Assembly: GCA_017466455.1 (NCBI GenBank)
Contig: JAFTUD010000013.1
Span: forward strand, 1-64,000
Reading direction: 5' to 3'
DNA from: Clostridia bacterium
Lineage (GTDB): Bacteria; Bacillota_A; Clostridia; Oscillospirales; CAG-272
DNA length: 64,000 nt
Shown: positions 58,438 through 64,000 of the stretch, in pieces
Layout of the letters: the number at the start of each line of letters is the position of its first letter
How positions within the stretch are numbered: the first letter of the stretch is position 1
Translations under genes and position numbers: made by a program
Notes under the pieces: generated by a model
The model's input: the letters and a program-made list of their open reading frames with translations, nothing else
What the model was told of the DNA's origin: nothing
Databases searched by the model: none

Positions 58438-60810
58438 TTATACACCAAGGTATTTCTTAATGTCGGAAACGCCTGTGTACTTTTCAGCCTTGCCGTCCTT
58501 TACAACTACAAGCGTTGGAGCCTGCATAATGCCGAACTTGTCAACAAGTGCCTTATTTTCCTGTGTTGCGAGAACCTGCTCGTACTTAACGCCTGCCTTG
58601 TCAAGGAAGGTTATTGCGATTTTGCAGTTTGGACAGGTTGCTGTCTTGAAGAGGTAAATCTTGTCCTCGTTTTCGCACTCGCAGGACTTTTCCTCTGCCT
58701 TATCTTCAACTACTGCGCCTGAGCGAACGAGCTTAGATGTTTCAATATCGTAAACCTTTCTATCTCTATATTCCTGACTCTTACCGTCGTTCCAGTTTTG
58801 AACAGGGCGGTAGTAGCCTGTGATACGGCTGTAAACCTCTGTCTTTTCACCGCACTCAGGGCAGGTATAAGCCTCGCCCGAGATATATCCGTGATTCTTA
58901 CATACGGAGTAGGTTGGGGACATTGTGTAGTAAGGAAGCTTGTAGTTTTCGGCAATCTTGCGAACAAGGTTAGCCGCGCTCTTCCAAGACGGAAGCTTTT
59001 CGCCAAGGAATGCGTGGAATACTGTTCCTGAGGTGTAAAGTGTTTGAAGCTCGTCCTGAATGTCAAGGGCGGTGAAGATGTCCTCGGTGTAGCCAACGGG
59101 CAGGTGTGAGGAGTTTGTATAGTAAGGTGTATCACCGTTTACGCATGGAGCTGTGATGATGTCGGGATAATGCTTCTTATCGTGCTTAGCAAGACGGTAA
59201 GAGGTTGATTCAGCAGGGGTAGCCTCAAGGTTGTAGAGGTCGCCGTACTTCTCTTGATAGTCGCTAAGACGCTCTCTCATATGATTTAGCACATCCTGTG
59301 TGAACTTTTGAGCCTCGGGATTTGTAAGGTCCTTGCGGAGCCACTTTGCGTTCAGGCACGCCTCGTTCATACCAACAAGACCGATTGTGCTGAAGTGGTT
59401 GTCAAATGTGCCGAGATATCTCTTTGTGTAGGGGTAAAGTCCGTTTTCAAGGAGCTTTGTAATTACTGTTCTCTTAACCTTAAGTGAACGGGCGGAGATG
59501 TCCATAATCTTGTCAAGGCGAGCGTAGAAATCAGCCTCATCCTCTGCAAGATATGCAATTCTTGGAATATTGATTGTTACAACGCCGACTGAGCCTGTGC
59601 TTTCACCGCTACCGAAGAAGCCACCGGACTTCTTACGAAGCTCACGAAGGTCAAGACGGAGACGGCAACACATTGAACGGACATCGCTTGGCTCCATATC
59701 ACTGTTGATGTAGTTGGAGAAATACGGTGTGCCGTACTTTGCGGTCATTTCAAAGAGAAGCTTGTTGTTCTCTGTTTCGCTCCAGTCAAAGTTAGAGGTG
59801 ATTGAATAGGTTGGGATAGGATATTGGAAGCCACGGCCGTTTGCGTCGCCCTCAATCATGATTTCGATAAACGCCTTGTTTACCATATCCATTTCCTTTT
59901 GGCAATCCTTATACTTGAAGTCAACCTCCTTGCCACCGATAATGCAGTTGAGCTCAGCAAGGTCGCTTGGAACTACCCAGTCAAGGGTGATGTTGCTAAA
60001 CGGTGCCTGTGTTCCCCAACGGGAAGGAGTGTTTACGCCGTATACGAAGGATTGAATGCACTGCTTAACCTCTTTGTAGGTGAGGTTGTCAATCTTTACG
60101 AATGGGGCAAGATATGTGTCAAATGATGAAAATGCCTGCGCACCTGCCCACTCATTTTGCATGATGCCGAGGAAGTTTACCATTTGGTTACAAAGGGTTG
60201 AAAGGTGAGATGCCGGAGCTGATGTAATCTTTCCTACTACTCCGCCAAGACCTTCTTTGATAAGTTGTTTAAGTGACCAACCTGCGCAGTAGCCTGTGAG
60301 CATTGAAAGGTCGTGAATGTGAATGTCTGCGTTACGGTGTGCGGCAGCGATTTCAGCATCGTAAACCTCGCTTAGCCAGTAGTTTGCGGTGATTGCACCC
60401 GAGTTTGAAAGGATAAGTCCGCCAACTGAATAGGTAACTGTTGAGTTTTCCTTAACTCTCCAGTCGTTTATCTTAAGATAGTTATCAACAAGCTCCTGAT
60501 AGTCAAGCATTGTTGAGCCGATGTTACGAATCTTCTCTCTTTGCTTTCTGTAAAGAATATATGCCTTTGCTATATCATCATAGCCTGCTCTGATAAGCAC
60601 GCTTTCTACGCTGTCCTGAATTTTTTCAACTGAAATTCTATCGTTTTCTACCTTTGGCTCAAAGTCGGCTGTTACCTTTAGCGCCAAAAAGTCAATAGTG
60701 TCTTGATTGTACTGCTTCTTGCAAGCATCAAATGCCATCTTTATTGCATTTGCAATCTTGGAAATGTTAAAGTTTGCGATTTTACCGTCGCGTTTGATTA
60801 CATCGTACAT
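58438..60810 (-). CDS. nrdD: Anaerobic ribonucleoside-triphosphate reductase with fused redoxin domain
   Basis: 790 residues. An ATP-cone domain opens the protein (YDVIKRDGKIANFNISKIAN). The ten-stranded catalytic barrel follows with MCCRLRLDLREL, GSVGVVTINIPRIAYLAEDE and NHFSTIGLVGMNEACLNA. The zinc cysteines are VCKNHGY and TCPECGE, and RITGYYRPVQNW carries the glycyl radical at Gly665. Residues about 711-790 are extra: a glutaredoxin/NrdH-like domain with the CPNC pair (726-729) and MQAPTLVVVKDG. It makes dNTPs without oxygen. The fused redoxin would reduce the active site in place of formate. Two NrdR-like boxes lie upstream of its promoter. Confidence 0.95.
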   Translation of the reverse strand: MYDVIKRDGKIANFNISKIANAIKMAFDACKKQYNQDTIDFLALKVTADFEPKVENDRISVEKIQDSVESVLIRAGYDDIAKAYILYRKQREKIRNIGSTMLDYQELVDNYLKINDWRVKENSTVTYSVGGLILSNSGAITANYWLSEVYDAEIAAAHRNADIHIHDLSMLTGYCAGWSLKQLIKEGLGGVVGKITSAPASHLSTLCNQMVNFLGIMQNEWAGAQAFSSFDTYLAPFVKIDNLTYKEVKQCIQSFVYGVNTPSRWGTQAPFSNITLDWVVPSDLAELNCIIGGKEVDFKYKDCQKEMDMVNKAFIEIMIEGDANGRGFQYPIPTYSITSNFDWSETENNKLLFEMTAKYGTPYFSNYINSDMEPSDVRSMCCRLRLDLRELRKKSGGFFGSGESTGSVGVVTINIPRIAYLAEDEADFYARLDKIMDISARSLKVKRTVITKLLENGLYPYTKRYLGTFDNHFSTIGLVGMNEACLNAKWLRKDLTNPEAQKFTQDVLNHMRERLSDYQEKYGDLYNLEATPAESTSYRLAKHDKKHYPDIITAPCVNGDTPYYTNSSHLPVGYTEDIFTALDIQDELQTLYTSGTVFHAFLGEKLPSWKSAANLVRKIAENYKLPYYTMSPTYSVCKNHGYISGEAYTCPECGEKTEVYSRITGYYRPVQNWNDGKSQEYRDRKVYDIETSKLVRSGAVVEDKAEEKSCECENEDKIYLFKTATCPNCKIAITFLDKAGVKYEQVLATQENKALVDKFGIMQAPTLVVVKDGKAEKYTGVSDIKKYLGV

Positions 60811-61003
60811 TTTTCTTCTCCTTTTTATTATTTATTGTTTTTATTTATCGAGTAAACATGCAATCCAAAAGGATTTTTTACCGTCGTTTTTCGCCATAAT
60901 CCGAGCAAAAATGAGTGGTTTTTCGCAATTTTTGGCGTAAAAATAGACGCTTCTCGCTTTTGGCTTGAAGAATCCTTGGGGTGCTGTTTTGTTTCGTGAA
61001 ATC
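60811..61003 (-). promoter_or_regulatory. Long leader of nrdD
   Basis: About 190 bases between the predicted transcription start and nrdD, with no gene. Imperfect pairings such as CGCC with GGCG inside A/T-rich sequence, and ATCC-AAAA-GGAT (about 60867-60878), are visible. It may be regulatory; no known RNA class was recognised. Confidence 0.3.
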
Positions 61004-61032
61004 ATTATACACCATTATTTTGCGTTTGTCAA
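61004..61032 (-). promoter_or_regulatory. Promoter of nrdD
   Basis: On the minus strand TTGACA (61027-61032), a 17-base spacer and TATAAT (61004-61009): a consensus sigma-A promoter. Confidence 0.85.
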
Positions 61033-61040
61033 TAGAAAAA

Positions 61041-61088
61041 CCACAATATCTTGTGCTTTTTTTGAAAATTTTGCACAACATATTGTGG
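61041..61088 (-). promoter_or_regulatory. Two NrdR-like boxes
   Basis: CCACAATATCTTGTGC (61041-61056) and GCACAACATATTGTGG (61073-61088) match the published NrdR box pattern (ACACNATATNTNGTGT-like). They are 32 bases apart start to start, the three-turn spacing known for NrdR sites. They lie just upstream of the -35 box of nrdD, so NrdR binding there should repress the gene when dATP is high. Confidence 0.8.
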
Positions 61089-61108
61089 TTGATTTGTCAA
61101 CAAGTTTT

Positions 61109-61795
61109 TCAAATTCCTCTTATTTCCGCGCTTGGAATATGCTCTAAAACCGCTTGTCTAAAGGCTTCAAGCGTGTTTTTATCGTGCGCGCTGTACCCCG
61201 TTTTTATGGTGTTTCCCGAATCCACAAAGGATTGCAGAAAATATTTTTTCGCTCCGCTTATCCACTCCGCGATTTTCTTCATGTCCGAAAGCTCGTGTAG
61301 CTCCCTTACCACAGTGGTGCGAAGCTCATAATCTATGCCCGAGGTCTTGAGAATTTCAACGCTTTTTTCAAAGGGCGAAATGTCAAGGTCCTCTATTCCC
61401 GCGGTGAGGGCGTATTTTTCCCTTGAGTTCTTTATGTCCATAGCGACATAGTCAACAAGTCCCTCATCAATCGCTCTTTTGAGCAGGTCAGGATATGCTC
61501 CGTTTGTGTCAAGCTTGACAAGTAAGCCAAGGTCCTTGATTTTTTTCATAAAATCAAAAATGTCCCTTTGCAGAAGTGGCTCTCCGCCCGTGATGCACAC
61601 GCCGTCAAGCACTCCCTTCCTTTTATTTATATATGCTAATATCTCGTCCTCATCAAATAGCTCCGCCTTGTCAATTACAAGCGTGGCATTGTGACAAAAC
61701 GGACATCTTAAATTGCATCCATAGGTAAACACCGTGCAGGCTACCCTCTCGGGGAAGTCAAGCATCGTCATTTTTTGAAATCCACCTATTTTCAT
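61109..61795 (-). CDS. nrdG: NrdD-activating radical SAM enzyme
   Basis: 228 residues. The radical SAM motif is CNLRCPFCHN (Cys27, Cys31, Cys34), which binds the [4Fe-4S] cluster. GGEPLLQRD binds SAM and VKLDTNGAYPDLLK is a later strand. It makes the 5'-deoxyadenosyl radical that forms the glycyl radical on NrdD. The longer (about 230-residue) type with LRTTVVRELHEL and a C-terminal segment suits clostridial NrdG. It ends just upstream of the NrdR-like boxes; nrdD has its own promoter. ACAAAGGAG precedes the ATG. Pyruvate formate-lyase activase is the main alternative, but the neighbouring nrdD favours NrdG. Confidence 0.9.
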   Translation of the reverse strand: MKIGGFQKMTMLDFPERVACTVFTYGCNLRCPFCHNATLVIDKAELFDEDEILAYINKRKGVLDGVCITGGEPLLQRDIFDFMKKIKDLGLLVKLDTNGAYPDLLKRAIDEGLVDYVAMDIKNSREKYALTAGIEDLDISPFEKSVEILKTSGIDYELRTTVVRELHELSDMKKIAEWISGAKKYFLQSFVDSGNTIKTGYSAHDKNTLEAFRQAVLEHIPSAEIRGI

Positions 61796-61814
61796 AATTT
61801 TTTCTCCTTTGTTT

Positions 61815-62075
61815 ATGTATCATGCACGCTTGCGTGCGATTCATGTTCCGCAGGAACAGTTCATGTGCGTAGCACAATTCATTCCGCACTCCGAATTCCG
61901 AATTCCGCACTTGCGTTAGCACCATTCCGCACTTGCGTTAGCACGACGCATAACGCCGTTATAAACTCTTGTCACAAGCTTTCAGGGCAAGTAAGACAAG
62001 GCGTACCGCACATTACGGGCGCAGGCATATTTTCATATGTCAAGGTCGTAATGCAGGAACAACGCAGTATTACGA
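61815..62075. repeat. Hairpin chain F (TTCATG type)
   Basis: GCACGC/GCGTGC, GTTCC/GGAAC with loop GCA, and GTGC/GCAC with loop GTA are joined by TTCATG. Then come short direct repeats (ATTCCG/AATTCCG), two copies of ATTCCGCACTTGCGTTAGCA, ATAACG/CGTTAT, CTTGT/ACAAG, CATAT/ATATG and an outer TCGTAAT/ATTACGA pairing at the right end. One plus-strand frame stays open through it, but this appears accidental. It lies between nrdG and the serine hydrolase gene, with only 6 bases before that gene's stop codon, so it is part of the transcript reading leftward. Confidence 0.7.
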
Positions 62076-62080
62076 AGCCA

Positions 62081-63559
62081 TCAAAGTTTGTGAGCATTTA
62101 CATATCCCTTATATTCCCACAAAAAATCCTCTGCCGTATGGTCGAGCGATACGGTGCAATTATCACCTCGGAAGCAGAAGGACATAAAGGCGTTACCGAG
62201 GTATTCGTCTATTATTTGCGCTACTATTACTATTTTATTTTTATCGGTCCAGGCAAGGGAGATGGCGCTATCGTATTTAAAGCCGTCCGTTGTCCTTATT
62301 CCGCCTCGCTCTTTAGAATAGCCAAGCTCGGGGAACTTTACAAATCTATTTTTATTTACATAGAACGGAAGGGTCATTACTCCGTTTTCCTTTTCGTAGG
62401 TGAGTATTCCCTCGTTTTCGTTCTTGAAATCAAATTTAAAGGATTTCAGTCCGCTACTGCTCTTATCGCACTCGTAGGTAACTCCGTTTATTTCGTTTCT
62501 TAACGGGGAGTCGTCCTCGCCCTTAATAGCGAAAAGCTCAAGACTGTCACAAAGCTCGCTAAGGCGCATTGAGTCCTTCTCATTTTCATCAAGAGGCGCG
62601 TCCTCAAGATTATCAACCACTATATCAAAGAGATTGTCTATTATATATTCTCTTGCGTTTCCGTTTCCTTGGTTATCGGCGGTGCAAACGAATATAAAAT
62701 CCTTTTCGGGCACGCAAATTGCAAGCTGATCTCCCATTCCGACCATAGCGAATGCGCCCTGCTCGGTTATCCAGAACTGATAGCCGTAGCCGTGGTGCGT
62801 TGATTGATAGTGTGGGCTTGTGATATTGCATACCTGCTTTGTAGTGGCAAGGCGCAGGTAGTCCTCATTCATCAGGCGCTTACCGTTCCACTCACCGAGG
62901 CACTTTACAAAGCGCATAAAGGTAAGAAGGTCGCGCGAGGTGCAAATCATTGCGCTGTCGCCCCAGCTGTCGCCGTTTCTTGTTTGTAGGATTTTTGCGT
63001 CCTTAAAGGCGTCAAGGTGGGTAAAGATACGCTCATTCAGATAATCAAAGAGTCTCTTTTTCGTAACCCTTTCAACAAGGCTTGACAAAACCTGTGAGCC
63101 TGCGCTATCATACCCCCATACTGTGCCTGCGCAGTGTCTTTCTCCTATATCGGTAAAGTAAAAGTGGGTTCTATCGGGGTCAGTTTCGCTAAACCACGAA
63201 ACGCCAAAGCCCGTTGTTGTCATTGTGAGCATCTGACGCACGGTTTGCTCCGCGAGATTTTTGCAGATAGGGGTATCAAGCTTATCCTCAAAATATGATG
63301 CAATAGGCGCATCAAGGTCAATTAGTCCGTCCTGCGCACAAAGGCCTATCGCGACTGACATAAAGCTCTTTGTAACGGAGTACATTCTATGAGGCTTATC
63401 CGCCGAAAAGGGCTTCCAGTACGCCTCACAAAAGAGGTCATTTCCTCTTGCCATAAGCACGCTGTGCATATGGATTTGCCTTTTTTCAAGCCTTGATATA
63501 TATTTTTCAACGAGTGATGAGTGAATTCCTGCCCTCTCGGGGGTGATTTTGTTAAGCAT
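62081..63559 (-). CDS. Serine hydrolase, beta-lactamase/class C family
   Basis: 492 residues. The penicillin-binding-protein-like catalytic domain has SVTK (Ser61, Lys64) in MYSVTKSFMSVAIG, YDSAGS (Tyr150) and the third motif near STHHGYGYQFWITEQ. No signal peptide is present, so it is likely an esterase or a peptidase of the EstB type acting in the cytoplasm. The final 150 residues form an extra beta-rich domain (FKFDFKNENEGILTYEKENG). It overlaps the end of the upstream MFS transporter by eight bases, so the pair may import and hydrolyse the same compound. Confidence 0.88.
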   Translation of the reverse strand: MLNKITPERAGIHSSLVEKYISRLEKRQIHMHSVLMARGNDLFCEAYWKPFSADKPHRMYSVTKSFMSVAIGLCAQDGLIDLDAPIASYFEDKLDTPICKNLAEQTVRQMLTMTTTGFGVSWFSETDPDRTHFYFTDIGERHCAGTVWGYDSAGSQVLSSLVERVTKKRLFDYLNERIFTHLDAFKDAKILQTRNGDSWGDSAMICTSRDLLTFMRFVKCLGEWNGKRLMNEDYLRLATTKQVCNITSPHYQSTHHGYGYQFWITEQGAFAMVGMGDQLAICVPEKDFIFVCTADNQGNGNAREYIIDNLFDIVVDNLEDAPLDENEKDSMRLSELCDSLELFAIKGEDDSPLRNEINGVTYECDKSSSGLKSFKFDFKNENEGILTYEKENGVMTLPFYVNKNRFVKFPELGYSKERGGIRTTDGFKYDSAISLAWTDKNKIVIVAQIIDEYLGNAFMSFCFRGDNCTVSLDHTAEDFLWEYKGYVNAHKL

Positions 63560-63998
63560 CTCGATTTTCCTCTTTATTATTATTTATTAGTCTTTCTCCA
63601 CGGGGGATTTTGGCTTTTCTTGTCATTGCAAGGCTAACATAAATTACTGTTGCCACGGTGATTGCGCAGGATATGAGCGAAAGGAGCTGTTGCGCGTATA
63701 TTTGAATACCGAAGATGGTATCATTATTTGCTTGGATATATGAAACAAGCGGTGAAACGCAAAGCGTTGCCAAAAATCCGCATACGCCCGATATTGCAAG
63801 CGACACGGCAAGAGCGTCGGTGCGCATTTCGGGGGTGACATAGTCATAGCAAAGGTTTATAAGCGCGCTGTTTATTCCGCCCATAGCAATGGCGTAAAGA
63901 ACATAGTAGACTGTGTAAACCACATATCCGTTTTCGGGACAGCAAAAGGCGTTTATTAAAAACGATATGCCTGCTATCGCAAAGCAAATTCTAAGCAT
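63552..63998 (-). CDS. MFS transporter, C-terminal part (cut by the window edge)
   Basis: The 148 residues in the window form the last four or five membrane helices of a major facilitator (LRICFAIAGISFLINAFC, GGINSALINLCYDYVTPEMR, LLSLISCAITVATVIYVSLA) and a charged tail. The frame continues beyond position 64000, so the start is outside. The segment YDYVTPEMRTDALAVSLAI is typical of sugar- or drug-type MFS carriers of Firmicutes. It is translationally coupled to the serine hydrolase downstream. The substrate is unknown. Confidence 0.82.
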   Translation of the reverse strand: MLRICFAIAGISFLINAFCCPENGYVVYTVYYVLYAIAMGGINSALINLCYDYVTPEMRTDALAVSLAISGVCGFLATLCVSPLVSYIQANNDTIFGIQIYAQQLLSLISCAITVATVIYVSLAMTRKAKIPRGERLINNNKEENRDA

Positions 63999-64000
63999 TT

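Noticed and set aside
61775..62503. A 242-codon plus-strand frame across chain F and the end of the serine hydrolase gene
   Set aside because: It is the antisense of a well-supported hydrolase plus repeat sequence, with no ribosome-binding site.

Overview
The window looks like chromosome from an uncultured, probably gut-dwelling member of the Clostridia. The support is indirect: anaerobic class III ribonucleotide reductase, meso-diaminopimelate dehydrogenase, many lipoproteins with Ser/Glu/Gln-rich stalks, BspA-type leucine-rich-repeat (LRR_5) proteins, textbook sigma-A promoters and AGGAG ribosome-binding sites, and a battery of host- or plant-glycan glycosidases. No rRNA, tRNA, CRISPR array, insertion sequence or phage gene was seen. 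The left edge cuts a four-helix-bundle gene that carries an in-frame stop, and the right edge cuts an MFS transporter.

Layout. 0-13 kb: an XRE/TPR-like regulator, two tandem phosphoesterase lipoproteins, a HAD hydrolase, a secreted LRR protein, a CofE-like ligase, a small phosphoesterase, a divergent PH-domain/XRE pair sharing an operator region, and a conserved lipoprotein of unknown role. 13-24 kb: an EF-G-like GTPase, an LRR lipoprotein and three adjacent MORN-repeat proteins. 24-37 kb: two divergent glycan gene sets, one reading left (GH95, TraX-like, heparinase-like, GH36, TPR, DUF4037) and one reading right (heparinase-like paralogue, GH78-like, YwaF-like). 37-47 kb: an LRR/Ig-like lipoprotein behind a poly-G promoter, GH29-GH92, a trypsin-like lipoprotein, a Na+-dependent symporter and a GNAT enzyme. 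47-57 kb: an SGNH hydrolase overlapping a 1194-residue LRR lipoprotein, then a second LRR lipoprotein, ddh, a Dabb protein, a ZIP transporter, a DUF3267 protease-like protein and an alpha/beta hydrolase. 57-64 kb: trxB, nrdD and nrdG, then a serine hydrolase and the MFS transporter.

How the genes fit together. The glycosidases have no signal peptides, so they should trim imported fucose-, galactose-, mannose-, rhamnose- or uronate-bearing oligosaccharides in the cytoplasm; their importer is not in the window. The lipoproteins and LRR proteins form the surface layer. NrdD carries a fused redoxin domain, lies next to trxB, and has two NrdR-like boxes upstream of its promoter.

The most unusual material is non-coding. 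Six gaps hold chains of short hairpins. Stem sequences differ from unit to unit while pairing is kept, and the units are joined by a short recurring linker (CGATATG, TTCATG or GATGAGATAC types). One chain lies inside a perfect 51-bp duplication of the end of an LRR gene. Another lies inside an imperfect 26-28-bp direct repeat in the leader of an LRR lipoprotein whose promoter has ten G residues between its -35 and -10 boxes, the arrangement of a phase-variable promoter.
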